Origin: Marivirga tractuosa DSM 4126
Lineage (GTDB): Bacteria > Bacteroidota > Bacteroidia > Cytophagales > Cyclobacteriaceae
Assembly: GCF_000183425.1 (NCBI RefSeq)
Contig: NC_014759.1
Coordinates: 4,207,001 to 4,271,000, forward strand
Direction of reading: 5' to 3'
Length of the DNA stretch: 64,000 nt
Shown one piece after another: positions 34,559 to 44,388 of this stretch (position 1 is its first letter; the number at the start of each line of letters is the position of its first letter). The position numbers and the translations under genes were made by a program. The notes under the pieces are model-generated. The model had not been told where the DNA came from. It worked only from the letters and a program-made list of their open reading frames with translations, and did not search any database.

Positions 34559-35839
34559 ATGAAAGAAGATTTTTTGCATTATGTCTGGCGCTATCAGAAA
34601 TTTGATAAAAATGAGTTAGAAACTTCCGATGGGGCTTCAGTAAAAACCATCAAAACTGGTTTTGCGCATTCCAATTCTGGCCCTGATTTTCAGCAAGCTA
34701 AAATATTGATTGATGATATGGAATGGAATGGCGCAGTAGAAATCCATATCAAGTCATCCGACTGGAATAGACACCATCATCAAACAGATCCAAATTATGA
34801 AAATGTGGTTTTACATGTGGTCTGGAAAAATGACGAGCTAATAAATCATCCTGATGGAAGTAGAATTCCTACAGTCGAATTGAAAGACCGGGTAAATTAT
34901 GATCTGATTGAAAAGTATCAAAAGCTACAAAGTTCACCAGATGAAATCCCCTGTGCTGGGCAGTGGACTGATATAAGCGATTTGCTTAAATCTGAAATGA
35001 TGGAAAAGGCTTTAGTAGAAAGACTTCACCAAAAATCTGAAAAGGCTAAAACCCATTTTGAGGAAGGAGCTCAGAACTGGGATCAGGCATCTTATTTTAT
35101 GTTGTTATCCGCAATGGGTTTCAAAGTAAACCAACATCCATTTGAGCGATTAGCTGAAATTTTACCCTATAATTTGATAAAAAAATATAGCTCATCCATT
35201 TTTCAAGTGGAAGCCCTGTTATTTGGAGCTGCGGGATTCCTAGCTCAGGATTTCGATGATGAATATCCCAATAAACTAAAAAATGAATGGGAGTTTCTAC
35301 AGCATAAGCATAAGGCCACTTTAGGAAGTGAAATGCATCTGCATGAATGGAGATTTTTACGCTTGCGACCTGCCAATTTCCCTACTATCAGGTTGGCGGA
35401 ATTAGCTCAGATTTTACATGTATTTCCTTCTCTCTTTGACGCTTTTGTGATCGATATGAATTTAAAAGCTATTCAAAAACGACTAAAAGTTAAAGTATCT
35501 GACTATTGGCTAGATCATTATCAGTTTGATAAAGAAAGCAAATTCAGGAATAAGCAATTTGGTCAAAATTCTATTAAAACTTTGATTGTAAATTGTATCC
35601 CGCCACTTTTGGCGCTGTATGCCAACAGCGTAGGAGAGGAGAGGTATATGGATAAAGCCATTACTTTATTAAATGACTTAAAAGCAGAAAAGAATTATAT
35701 TACCAAAAAATTTGAGGATTTGGGAGAAGATCTAAAAACTGCCTTTGATTCACAAGCTATGATTCAACTTCATAATGAATATTGTCAACCTAAAAGGTGC
35801 CTGAATTGTAGCATAGGCTTATCCATTTTGAAAGCATGA
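34559..35839 (+). CDS. DUF2851 family protein
   Basis: A 426-residue cytoplasmic protein of the DUF2851 family, largely restricted to Bacteroidota. The N-terminus MKEDFLHYVWRYQKF and the segments NSGPDFQQAKI, GAVEIHIKSSDWNRHHHQTDPNYENVVLHVVW are highly typical. The acidic and histidine-rich EIH-K-SDW pattern recalls the core of PD-(D/E)XK nucleases (D-x-ExK), so a nuclease-like fold is possible. This is an inference only. Near the C-terminus QPKRCLNC adds two cysteines. It overlaps the next gene by four bases. Confidence 0.88.
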   Translation: MKEDFLHYVWRYQKFDKNELETSDGASVKTIKTGFAHSNSGPDFQQAKILIDDMEWNGAVEIHIKSSDWNRHHHQTDPNYENVVLHVVWKNDELINHPDGSRIPTVELKDRVNYDLIEKYQKLQSSPDEIPCAGQWTDISDLLKSEMMEKALVERLHQKSEKAKTHFEEGAQNWDQASYFMLLSAMGFKVNQHPFERLAEILPYNLIKKYSSSIFQVEALLFGAAGFLAQDFDDEYPNKLKNEWEFLQHKHKATLGSEMHLHEWRFLRLRPANFPTIRLAELAQILHVFPSLFDAFVIDMNLKAIQKRLKVKVSDYWLDHYQFDKESKFRNKQFGQNSIKTLIVNCIPPLLALYANSVGEERYMDKAITLLNDLKAEKNYITKKFEDLGEDLKTAFDSQAMIQLHNEYCQPKRCLNCSIGLSILKA

Positions 35840-37086
35840 TTTCTATTCTTGTCCATATTCTGATTATTGCAGCAATTTTTATTGTCCTTATTCGAAAAAT
35901 TTCAGGAGTGGATGATAAGATGCTCTTCAGTGCTTTTATGCTTCTTAAAATCAGTTGCGGCATCCTTATAGGCTTTCTATACTGGTCTTATTATGGTGGA
36001 ATTGGTGATACTATTTATTTTTATGAGCAAGCGCAAGCCTTATTTCAATATTTTCAATTAGATAAAATCTCTTTTCTAGAATGGATAGGATTTGCTCCCA
36101 TAAGTTTATCCCAAGTTGAGTTTTCAGCTCAAACTGAACCAAGGACTTTCTTTTTTGTCAGGCTGATGAGCTTCCTTTATGCATTTACTCAAGGAAATTA
36201 TTTCAGTATGAGCATATATTTAAGCTTTTTCTCAGGAATAGCTACCTGGAAATTTGCTCGTCAATTGGTGAAATTATCCAAAGAAAATAAATTTGTAATT
36301 TACACTGCTTTACTTTTTATTCCATCTATTACTTTTTGGAGTTCAGGTTTAATGAAAGAAAGCCTAATGACTATTGCTATTTATGCTTTGGGTTTTTCGG
36401 TTTTAAAATTGGTAGCTAAGCCCTCAAATTGGTTATACGCAATTCTTGCTATATTAAGTGTATTTGTCTTATGGAAAGTGAAGTACTATGTTCCTATTGC
36501 TTTATTACCAATTCTAGTTTTAACGCTCCTTTTTAATCAAACAAAATTTTTAGGAGAATTTTCTTTCCCCAAAAAGCTATTGCTTTATGTTGGATTATTG
36601 ATAGTTGGGGGAACTGCCACAGCTTTTATTCATCCGGTTTTCCATAGCGGTCGCTTTTTTGAGTTGATTAGAATTAGCCATGATGTTATAGCTCAAAACT
36701 CTTTTGAATCTCTAATTCAATTTCAACTTGCTGAGAATGATGTGTTATTTCTTATTCAAAACCTTCCTCTAGCATGGTTTACAGGAATTTTCCGTCCTTT
36801 TATTTGGGAGTCTTTCAGCTTTTTCTCCTTAGTATGGGCTATTGAAAAAACAATCTTCACCCTCTTGGCAATTGCAGCTTCAACCTTATTTCTTAAACTT
36901 AAATTTAGTCAAGCCGAAAAATGGTTGGGACTAGGCATTTTGATTTATGTGAGTATTTTATCTTCGGTAATTACTTTAGCTACTCCAAATTTTGGCAGCT
37001 TAATCCGTTATGAAGTGGCATATATGCCATTTTTATGGCTTTTAGTTTTAATGGTGTTGAATAAATACAAACATAATCTAAAATAG
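35836..37086 (+). CDS. Polytopic membrane protein of unknown function
   Basis: A 416-residue protein with about ten hydrophobic segments and no recognised domain. Short loops hold GGIGDTIYFYEQ near residue 56 and FIPSITFWSSGLMKESL near 160; the acidic first loop and polytopic layout recall GT-C glycosyltransferases or O-antigen/EpsG-type polymerases, but no diagnostic motif is clear. It overlaps DUF2851 by four bases, so the two are co-transcribed. A sugar-acyltransferase gene follows after 60 bases but has its own promoter. Function is unassigned. Confidence 0.7.
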   Translation: MISILVHILIIAAIFIVLIRKISGVDDKMLFSAFMLLKISCGILIGFLYWSYYGGIGDTIYFYEQAQALFQYFQLDKISFLEWIGFAPISLSQVEFSAQTEPRTFFFVRLMSFLYAFTQGNYFSMSIYLSFFSGIATWKFARQLVKLSKENKFVIYTALLFIPSITFWSSGLMKESLMTIAIYALGFSVLKLVAKPSNWLYAILAILSVFVLWKVKYYVPIALLPILVLTLLFNQTKFLGEFSFPKKLLLYVGLLIVGGTATAFIHPVFHSGRFFELIRISHDVIAQNSFESLIQFQLAENDVLFLIQNLPLAWFTGIFRPFIWESFSFFSLVWAIEKTIFTLLAIAASTLFLKLKFSQAEKWLGLGILIYVSILSSVITLATPNFGSLIRYEVAYMPFLWLLVLMVLNKYKHNLK

Positions 37087-37097
37087 GAACCTCTTTA

Positions 37098-37128
37098 TTG
37101 CGCAAGGAATGTTTAAACCTTAACTTTG
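37098..37128 (+). promoter_or_regulatory. -33/-7 promoter of the NeuD-like gene
   Basis: TTG (37098-37100), a 20-base spacer and TAACTTTG (37121-37128) form one of the best Bacteroidota-type promoters in the window. The predicted start site is about 15 bases before the ATG at 37147. Confidence 0.65.
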
Positions 37129-37146
37129 CAGTTCTAAAAATTAACT

Positions 37147-37788
37147 ATGGATAAAAAACCTGTAATAATCTTAGGAGCTAAAGGAATTGGCCCTTCAGCA
37201 GCGGAAATTTTCAAAAGCAATAATGTTGAAATATACTGTTTCTTGGAGGATGATAAAGAGATGCATGGTACTGAGATTGATTTCGTATCTGTTTTGGGAG
37301 AAACGGATGATGATGGTTATTTAAAATATATTGGTAAAAAATGCGATGCTTTCGTAGCGGAAGACAATATGAAAGCCCGTAAAAAAATGACCAAAATGCT
37401 GAATGACCGTAGAAAGACCATGCCAGCTAATGCAATCCATGCGCAGGCAATTGTTTCGGACTCAGCACATTTAGGTTATGGAAATTTCATTAATGCTAGA
37501 GCCGTTTTAGGTGCATATTCTAAAGTTCCTAATCACTGCCTGATTCATTCGGGGGTAATCATCGAATATAATGTTGAGCTTGGAGATTACGTGCAGGTTG
37601 GAGCTGGAACTCAGATAAATAGTGGAGTAACCGTTGAAGAGGAGACCTTTATTGGTTCTGGAGTAACAGTGGTTTCAGGAGTGAAAATAGGTAGAAAAGC
37701 TAATATTGGAGCAGGTTCAGTTGTGATTAGAGATGTGAAAGACGGAGAAACAGTATTTGGAAATCCTGCTCAAACGATTGAAAATTAA
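37147..37788 (+). CDS. NeuD/PglD-family sugar O/N-acyltransferase
   Basis: A 213-residue protein with an N-terminal Rossmann-like PglD domain (VIILGAKGIGPSAAEIF) and a C-terminal left-handed beta helix of hexapeptide repeats (GYGNFINARAVLG, VGAGTQINSGVTV, IGAGSVVIRDV). Members transfer acetyl groups from acetyl-CoA to sugars such as UDP-bacillosamine precursors or sialic acid. FGNPAQTI at the end is the usual cap. The acceptor sugar is unknown and no other aminosugar genes are adjacent. It has its own promoter and is followed by two hairpins. Confidence 0.88.
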   Translation: MDKKPVIILGAKGIGPSAAEIFKSNNVEIYCFLEDDKEMHGTEIDFVSVLGETDDDGYLKYIGKKCDAFVAEDNMKARKKMTKMLNDRRKTMPANAIHAQAIVSDSAHLGYGNFINARAVLGAYSKVPNHCLIHSGVIIEYNVELGDYVQVGAGTQINSGVTVEEETFIGSGVTVVSGVKIGRKANIGAGSVVIRDVKDGETVFGNPAQTIEN

Positions 37789-37796
37789 TTAGTAGT

Positions 37797-37879
37797 TTGA
37801 CGAGGTCGTCAAGTAATTAGTCTATTTGAAATAAATTTAAAATAAGAGCTGATTAGGTTATCTTCTCCTTTGGAGAAGA
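37797..37879. repeat. Two short palindromes between the NeuD-like gene and trhO
   Basis: TTGACGA-GG-TCGTCAA (37797-37812) and TCTTCTCC-TTT-GGAGAAGA (37861-37879) lie in the 141-base intergenic region. Neither has a good T tract. The second resembles the GCTCC-TCT-GGAGC hairpin near 32066, so both may belong to the same mini-repeat type or act as weak terminators. Confidence 0.4.
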
Positions 37880-37929
37880 ATAAAAGATGAGGCTTATAAA
37901 ATCACCTTATTTACACTAAGGAGGAAATT

Positions 37930-38907
37930 ATGGAAAATACAGAAAACCAATACAAAGTAATTCTTTATTACTGCTACGCAGAAATAGAGAATCCTGATCA
38001 ATTCAGGGATGAGCATCATTTATTGTGTTTAGAGCTCGATTTACGAGGTAGAATCATTATCTCAAAAGAGGGGCTAAACGGTACCGTTTCTGGCACCACA
38101 GAAAATGTTGATGAGTACATGAAAAGAGTAAAAGCAGATCCTAGATTTGCCGATACTGATTTTAAAGAAGATTTTCATCCAGAACATACCTTTAAAAAAC
38201 TGAATGTTAGGCATAAGCCTGAAATCGTTCATTCAAGCCTTTCTCATATCAATCCAAGGAAGAAAACGGGAGCATATGTTGAACCTGAGCAATTCAGGGA
38301 AATGATTAAGAATGAGGAAGATATTGTGATTTTAGATGTTCGTTCCAATTATGAACATGAATTAGGTCGGTTTAAAAATGCTGTTACTTTAGATATAGAA
38401 AATTTCAGAGATTTTCCTGATAAACTCAACGAGCTGGAACAATATAAGGGCAAAAAAATAGTGACTTATTGTACTGGGGGAATCAAGTGTGAAAAAGCAA
38501 GTGCTTATCTTCTAGAGCAAGGCTTCGACAATGTTTACCAATTGCATGGAGGAATTATCAAATATGGATTGGAAGCACAAGGTGAGGATTTTGAAGGAAA
38601 ATGCTATGTTTTTGATAACCGACTTTCAGTGGATGTAAACAAAGTGAACCCTAAAGTTGTCTCTAAGTGCTATGTTTGTGGTACAAATTCCGACAGAATG
38701 GTAAACTGTGCCAATCCAACTTGTAATGTTCATGTTCCGATTTGCGAAAAATGCGGTTGGAAAATGGAAGGTGCTTGCTCTACCGAATGTAAAGAACATC
38801 CTGATAAAAGAGAATATAACGGAACGGGCTATTACCAAAAGAATACTAATGGCTATGATCCTTATAAAGGTTTTCAAGGTAAATTACAAAAGACTAAAAT
38901 TCAGTAA
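37930..38907 (+). CDS. trhO: tRNA uridine(34) hydroxylase TrhO
   Basis: A 325-residue rhodanese-related enzyme that hydroxylates U34 of tRNA, a step toward cmo5U/mo5U. The N-terminal ferredoxin-like domain contains GRIIISKEGLNGTVSG (residues 40-55). The rhodanese domain (about 120-215) has the active Cys C181 in YCTGGIKC, with C187 after it. A C-terminal cysteine-rich segment (CYVCG, CEKCG, CSTEC) probably binds zinc. The length is normal. AGGAGG-like sequence (aaggagg) directly precedes the ATG, an unusually strong ribosome-binding site for this group. The next gene starts two bases after the stop. Confidence 0.93.
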   Translation: MENTENQYKVILYYCYAEIENPDQFRDEHHLLCLELDLRGRIIISKEGLNGTVSGTTENVDEYMKRVKADPRFADTDFKEDFHPEHTFKKLNVRHKPEIVHSSLSHINPRKKTGAYVEPEQFREMIKNEEDIVILDVRSNYEHELGRFKNAVTLDIENFRDFPDKLNELEQYKGKKIVTYCTGGIKCEKASAYLLEQGFDNVYQLHGGIIKYGLEAQGEDFEGKCYVFDNRLSVDVNKVNPKVVSKCYVCGTNSDRMVNCANPTCNVHVPICEKCGWKMEGACSTECKEHPDKREYNGTGYYQKNTNGYDPYKGFQGKLQKTKIQ

Positions 38908-38909
38908 GT

Positions 38910-39779
38910 ATGGAGATGAAATATCCTGAGTCAGAATTAATATTGAATAAGGACGGTTCCGTCTATCATTTGAGTTTAAAGCCTCAGGATATTTCAGATG
39001 TCATCTTAACTGTAGGAGATCCTTCAAGAGTTCATAAAGTGAGTCAGTATTTTGATAAAATCACTTTTGAAATGAATAAAAGGGAATTTATTACCCATAC
39101 TGGAATTTATAAGGGTCGAAAACTAACGGTTATGTCCACCGGAATGGGGACTGATAATGTAGAGATTTTGATGACAGAATTGGACGCCCTTGCCAATATA
39201 AATCTTAAGAAAAGAGAAAATAAGGTTAAGAAGAAATCACTAAAAATCATTAGAATAGGTACTTCGGGAGGTCTGCAGCAGGACTTGCCAGTGGATTCAT
39301 TATTGGCTTCACAATTTGCGATCGGGATTGATACTTTAATGCAATTTTATGATTTGGAAAGAACTGAAGCGGAATCTAATGTTGAGTCAGCCTTACAATT
39401 AGAGATTGGTTTGCCTTTTAGACCCTATTGTGTGGAAGGGTCATCTTCTCTACTTAAGCATTTCTCAGATGGAATGAATATAGGGAATACTGTGACTTGC
39501 CCAGGATTCTATGCTCCGCAGGGAAGACAATTAAGGGCACCTATTCGTTTTCCCAAGATTGCAGAAAGCTTGTCCATGTTTCATTACGGTGATTTATGGC
39601 TTACTAATTTTGAAATGGAAACAGCAGGATACTACGCTATGGGAAGATTATTAGGACATGAGGTCTTGAGTTGTAATGCAATTGTAGCCAACAGAATGTC
39701 TCATCAATTCTCTAAAAATTCAGACAAGACTATTGATGGACTTATTAAGCTTGTTTTAGACAAAGCCTCTGAATTATGA
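38910..39779 (+). CDS. Nucleoside phosphorylase (uridine phosphorylase-like)
   Basis: A 289-residue NP-I family phosphorylase that splits nucleosides with phosphate. VGDPSRV near residue 31, STGMGTDNVEI near 76 and GTSGG (phosphate and ribose contacts) are present, and the nucleobase-side motif NFEMETAGYY is near 232. This set fits the uridine phosphorylase/purine nucleoside phosphorylase family of Bacteroidota better than DeoD. A second in-frame ATG lies two codons later at 38916 with GGAG just before it, so the true start may be either. It follows trhO by two bases in an operon. Confidence 0.88.
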   Translation: MEMKYPESELILNKDGSVYHLSLKPQDISDVILTVGDPSRVHKVSQYFDKITFEMNKREFITHTGIYKGRKLTVMSTGMGTDNVEILMTELDALANINLKKRENKVKKKSLKIIRIGTSGGLQQDLPVDSLLASQFAIGIDTLMQFYDLERTEAESNVESALQLEIGLPFRPYCVEGSSSLLKHFSDGMNIGNTVTCPGFYAPQGRQLRAPIRFPKIAESLSMFHYGDLWLTNFEMETAGYYAMGRLLGHEVLSCNAIVANRMSHQFSKNSDKTIDGLIKLVLDKASEL

Positions 39780-39888
39780 TTTTCTAAAATAATACAATCA
39801 TACCTTTATAGTACTGAAATAACAGTTAGTCGAAAATGGTTGATTTTAATAAGATAATATCCTACTTTAAAGTCTTATTGAACCATGT

Positions 39889-42800
39889 ATGCGATTTTTA
39901 TATCTGTTAATAGTACAATTTCTAACCTATCCTATCTTTGCACAAAATCAGTTAGGTAATACTGATTTTAACAATTTGAATGTCAGTGATGGCCTTTCTC
40001 AAAATATAGTAGAGTCTATTTATCAAGGCGAAAATGGGTTTCTCTGGATTGGAACTCAAGATGGTCTTAATAGATTTGACGGGCAAGATTTCCTTTCCTT
40101 TCAGTATAAAATAGATGATTCTACCAGCCTAAGTAATAATTACGTGAAGGATATTGTGGAAGACAATAATGGTCATTTATGGATAGGCACTTATGGCGGA
40201 GGACTAAATAAATTTGATAAAAATTCGAAATTCCAACATTTTCTTCATGATAGTGAGATTCCAAGTTCTATTAGTAATAATGTTGTGTATACAATTTATC
40301 AACAATCAGATTCTGTATATTGGTTAGGTACTAAAAGTGGATTAAATAAGTTTAATTTAAATACAGAGAAGTTTTCAAATCAATTTACACATCCTGAGAA
40401 TTTTCCATCATTAAATAATCCAGTGGTTTACTGCATTTCACAAGCTCATCGAAATGATGAGATATGGGTCGGAACAAGAGAAGGATTACATAAGGTAAAT
40501 ACTAAAACATTTCAAGTAGAACTATTTCGAAAGGGAGAAAAAGGTCTAATCGATGACGATATAAGAGATTTGTATTTTGATAAAAACGGAGTTCTTTGGG
40601 TAGCTACTAAATTAGGAGGTTTATTCTATAAAACGCCTAATGAGAATTATTTCAAACAAGTTGATTTAAAATTCATAGATCAAAATGAAATCTATGCACG
40701 CAAAATTCACCCCAATGATAAAGGAGGTGTGTGGCTTGGTACTTTTGGTGCCGGATTATTCTACATAGACCATAACTTTAAAACAAAGCATCATTTTGAA
40801 GAAGAAAAATATAATCCAAATGCTTTGCCTTCAGGTAATATTGTCGAAATCTATCAAGATAAGTCTATGAATTATTGGTTGGGAACTCATGGTGGAGGTA
40901 TTTCTTCTTTTAATTTAAATCAGAAGAAATTTGCGCTTTATCAACCAGGAAAAAATGATCCATACAGTATCTCTGATGACGCTGTAAATTACATCTTTGA
41001 AGATAGTAGGGGGGATATTTATGTAGCAAATGACGAAGGTGTTGATATTGTTGTAGAAAATGAAGAGCAACTTCGATTTAAACAGGTTTTAAGTAGTTAT
41101 TCGGGTTATCCTGACGATAGAGGTTGGCTTTTATTTGAAGATTCGGATCATATCTTATGGGTTGGATTATGGAATTTCGGATTGTCAAAGTATAATAGAG
41201 ATACAGGTGAATTAAAATCATATACAAACATAAAGGGTGATTCTACCTCCATTACTACCAATTTTATTGAAAGTATTGCGGAAGCTCCAGATGGTAAATT
41301 ATGGATTGGTTTACTTGGAGATGGGGGATTGGTTGTTTTTGATAAAGAAAAGGAACTTTTCAAGCGGTATCTGCATGATGTAAACGATTTTAGCTCCCTT
41401 GCCAACAATAGAGTGCATAAAATATTTATTGATAGTAAAAATAGAATATGGCTAGGAACTGATTTTGGTTTAGATCTATATCAACCCGAAAATGATAATT
41501 TCAAACATTTCAGATACAATAAGGGGGATTCTAATAGTATAAATTATAATGTTATTAGAACGATAATTGAAGATGATAACAATAACATTTGGATAGGAAC
41601 TGGCGGTGGAGGATTGGCAAAAATGATCGAAACAAAAGATGATCAGATATATTTTAAATCCTATACAGAAGATGACGGTTTGGTTAATAACAATATTGCA
41701 GGTATAACAGTGGACTTAAACGGAAATCTTTGGGTGTCTACATATAAAGGAATATCATTTTTTGATCCCGATAAAGAGCAATTTAAAAATTACGATCGTT
41801 CAGATGGTCTTCAAGGTGAAGAATTCGTAAGAAGGTCTATTGCAACTGTTAAGGATGGGAGAATATTTGCAGGAGGCTACAATGGATTAAACGTCTTTAA
41901 GCCGCAAGATTTAAAGGAGAGTAATTATGAGCCCTTTATTAATATAGTTTCAGTTAATGTGACTAGTGAAAGTGGTGAAAAAAATATTACTGATTTCTCT
42001 GTTGATTCGATTTTACTAGACCATAATGATTATTTATTATCATTTGAAGTAGCTTCTACAGATTTAAGTAACTCTGATAAAATTGAATATGCCTATAAAC
42101 TGGATGGCTTTAATAAAGATTGGATTAATAATAAAAATAGAAGACATTTTACTTTCACTAATTTACCTCCAGGTGAATATAATTTAAAGATAAAGGGAAC
42201 AAACTCTGATGGGGTATGGTCTAGCAATATTAAAGAGCTATATATAAATGTAGATCCGCCTTTTTGGGCAACGCCATGGTTTAGAGTCCTTTTTGTAGTG
42301 CTGTTTATTGTTTTGGTTCTTGCCTACATTCAGTTGAGGATAAGATATTTGAAGAAATCTAGAAGGAAACTACAAGCTAAAGTTGAGGAACGTACTTCAG
42401 AATTAGAAATCACTAATAAACATCTACTTAAAAATCAGTCTTTAGTGGTAGATCAGAAAGAAGAAATTGCTCACAAAAATGCTATTATACAAAAGCAAAA
42501 TGATGAACTAAAACTAACTAATCTTCAGCTTGAAGAAATGGTTGATGAAAGAACGCGAGAGCTAAGGGAGACAAATAATGATTTGAAAATTGCCAAACAC
42601 GAATTTGATACATTTTTCTATCGTGCAGCGCACGATTTGAAGGGACCAGTATCCACGATTTTGGGACTGTGTTATTTGGCGATGAAAGAGACTGATGAAG
42701 AGGCTTCACAGTTTTACTTTTCCAAGGTAAATGAGACAGCGGAAAGGATGAATAATATTTTGTTTAATCTTCAAAAGATCAATAAGCTAAAGCAACAAAA

Positions 42801-43287
42801 AGTTGAAATTCAAAATTACAATATCAGAAGTTTGATAATTGATGCTGCTAAGGAGAATATACCTGATAATGAAGACTGGCAGCAGTTTATTAATATAGAA
42901 TTGAAAGCTGCAGATGAAGATATCTTGACTGATTTCGTACACTTAAAAGTGGTGTTTTCAAATTTAATAAATAATGCAATAAAATTCTCTAAACATACCG
43001 AAAAGCCCAATGTAGTAATCGAATTCAGTAAAAGTAAAAAGAACAATAATTATCAGATTATTTTTGAGGATTTTGGTTTAGGTATAAATCCTGAACTAAG
43101 AGATAAAGTTTTTAATATGTTTTTTGTGGCTACAGAACATAAAAGAGGTATTGGTTTAGGTCTATATAGCGTAAAAATGGCAGTTTCAAAGTTAGGAGGA
43201 CAGATCCACTTGGAAGAGAATAAACCAGCCTCATTTAGAATTGAATTCCCTATTCCTTATGGAAAGGAAGTGATGGTTAACCAATAA
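39889..43287 (+). CDS. Sensor histidine kinase with Reg_prop beta-propeller and Y_Y_Y domain
   Basis: An 1132-residue membrane sensor. After a signal peptide (1-19, ending PIFAQ), about thirteen to fourteen Reg_prop repeats (for example WIGTQDGLNRFD, WIGTGGGGLAKM) build a periplasmic propeller pair. A Y_Y_Y domain (about 705-785; AYKLDGFNKDW) leads to one membrane helix (about 798-820) and a coiled coil. The kinase core has H915 in AAHDLKGPV, the N box LINNAIKFSK near 1026 and the G boxes EDFGLGI and RGIGLGLYS. Unlike many Reg_prop sensors it lacks a C-terminal receiver and AraC-type output, so it must signal to a separate regulator. None is adjacent. Confidence 0.92.
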   Translation: MRFLYLLIVQFLTYPIFAQNQLGNTDFNNLNVSDGLSQNIVESIYQGENGFLWIGTQDGLNRFDGQDFLSFQYKIDDSTSLSNNYVKDIVEDNNGHLWIGTYGGGLNKFDKNSKFQHFLHDSEIPSSISNNVVYTIYQQSDSVYWLGTKSGLNKFNLNTEKFSNQFTHPENFPSLNNPVVYCISQAHRNDEIWVGTREGLHKVNTKTFQVELFRKGEKGLIDDDIRDLYFDKNGVLWVATKLGGLFYKTPNENYFKQVDLKFIDQNEIYARKIHPNDKGGVWLGTFGAGLFYIDHNFKTKHHFEEEKYNPNALPSGNIVEIYQDKSMNYWLGTHGGGISSFNLNQKKFALYQPGKNDPYSISDDAVNYIFEDSRGDIYVANDEGVDIVVENEEQLRFKQVLSSYSGYPDDRGWLLFEDSDHILWVGLWNFGLSKYNRDTGELKSYTNIKGDSTSITTNFIESIAEAPDGKLWIGLLGDGGLVVFDKEKELFKRYLHDVNDFSSLANNRVHKIFIDSKNRIWLGTDFGLDLYQPENDNFKHFRYNKGDSNSINYNVIRTIIEDDNNNIWIGTGGGGLAKMIETKDDQIYFKSYTEDDGLVNNNIAGITVDLNGNLWVSTYKGISFFDPDKEQFKNYDRSDGLQGEEFVRRSIATVKDGRIFAGGYNGLNVFKPQDLKESNYEPFINIVSVNVTSESGEKNITDFSVDSILLDHNDYLLSFEVASTDLSNSDKIEYAYKLDGFNKDWINNKNRRHFTFTNLPPGEYNLKIKGTNSDGVWSSNIKELYINVDPPFWATPWFRVLFVVLFIVLVLAYIQLRIRYLKKSRRKLQAKVEERTSELEITNKHLLKNQSLVVDQKEEIAHKNAIIQKQNDELKLTNLQLEEMVDERTRELRETNNDLKIAKHEFDTFFYRAAHDLKGPVSTILGLCYLAMKETDEEASQFYFSKVNETAERMNNILFNLQKINKLKQQKVEIQNYNIRSLIIDAAKENIPDNEDWQQFINIELKAADEDILTDFVHLKVVFSNLINNAIKFSKHTEKPNVVIEFSKSKKNNNYQIIFEDFGLGINPELRDKVFNMFFVATEHKRGIGLGLYSVKMAVSKLGGQIHLEENKPASFRIEFPIPYGKEVMVNQ

Positions 43288-43316
43288 GCGGGTTTGTGTT
43301 GTTATTTATGCAGTGA

Positions 43317-44345
43317 TTATTTATCTTCTTTGTCCCAAATCTTTTCGGCTTTCTTACCTATCAGCCAAAATGAAATAGCAATAATCCCAAAGAATAATGC
43401 TTTGTGTAATTCATCCCAAAAATACTCAAAATATCGGGTGTAGAGATTTAGGAAAATAAAGGAGATGCCGATGTTTTTAAGCAAGCTGTCTTCTTTCTTG
43501 ATTCCAATTACAATTGCTCCAAAACTAGCCAATAATAATAGTAAGCTGTACCACCACAAATAATATTGTCTTATTTCCAACCATTTTTCGTAGCTACTGT
43601 AATTTCCAAAAATAGTTAAGAACCATAGAGCCATAAAGAAAATGATCAATCCACTCCAGTAAGTAGGTTCTAAAAATGGTTTCAGCATTTCTGATTTCTT
43701 AATGAAATATGTAGCTAGTAAGATTAAAGCACCAAAAATTGTAAATCGCATGGGAAAATTCATTCCTATAAATAAATAATTATCTTTCCCCAGATTATGA
43801 GTAACAGCTCCAAAAGCGACTACCAATGCAGTTATTCCAAAGAGCCAAAGCAGTTCTTTTTTTCTAGCAACAGCTAATGTGAAATATGAAATGGCTAAAC
43901 CTAATATAAAAACACCAGGGTTTTCCTCCATTCCAAATAAGAAGCTAATTAATCCTGCTGCTATAGCTAGAAAGATAGCAGCAAAAAATGTGAATATTTC
44001 TCTACTATATTTTTTTCTAGTTTTCTTTAAATTGTAACGATAATCTAGCCAAAAGAATAATGCACTTAATAATAGAAACGTGATGGATTTGGTAACGTAA
44101 GAAGTAGAAATTAATGAGTCGATTAAATCTAAAAGGGCTTTATCTGCAAATATGCTGATCACAGCAATAAGTAAACTCACTACAGCAAATAGAAAAGAGT
44201 AATAGGCTAGTGACTGCCAGTTGAAGGGCTTGATCTTTATGCTTTTATCAAGTTCTTTTGCCTTTTGAGCATCGATTAAACCACAATCTTCCCAATGGGC
44301 AAGGGCTTTGTTAATGGTCTCTTTTTCCTTTTTACTAATTTGCAT
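43317..44345 (-). CDS. DUF2157-like polytopic membrane protein
   Basis: A 342-residue protein. The N-terminal cytoplasmic helix region (KETINKALAHWEDCGLIDAQKAKEL) is the usual start of DUF2157-type proteins. About nine or ten hydrophobic segments follow from residue 45. The C-terminus is short and charged (KKAEKIWDKEDK). No catalytic motif is seen and the role of the family is unknown. It converges on the sensor-kinase gene with a 29-base gap and follows the THUMP methyltransferase by 43 bases on the same strand. Confidence 0.75.
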   Translation of the reverse strand: MQISKKEKETINKALAHWEDCGLIDAQKAKELDKSIKIKPFNWQSLAYYSFLFAVVSLLIAVISIFADKALLDLIDSLISTSYVTKSITFLLLSALFFWLDYRYNLKKTRKKYSREIFTFFAAIFLAIAAGLISFLFGMEENPGVFILGLAISYFTLAVARKKELLWLFGITALVVAFGAVTHNLGKDNYLFIGMNFPMRFTIFGALILLATYFIKKSEMLKPFLEPTYWSGLIIFFMALWFLTIFGNYSSYEKWLEIRQYYLWWYSLLLLLASFGAIVIGIKKEDSLLKNIGISFIFLNLYTRYFEYFWDELHKALFFGIIAISFWLIGKKAEKIWDKEDK

Positions 44346-44388
44346 TTGCTAAATATAAGCTAATGGTGGTCAATTGTGAAAAAAATCC

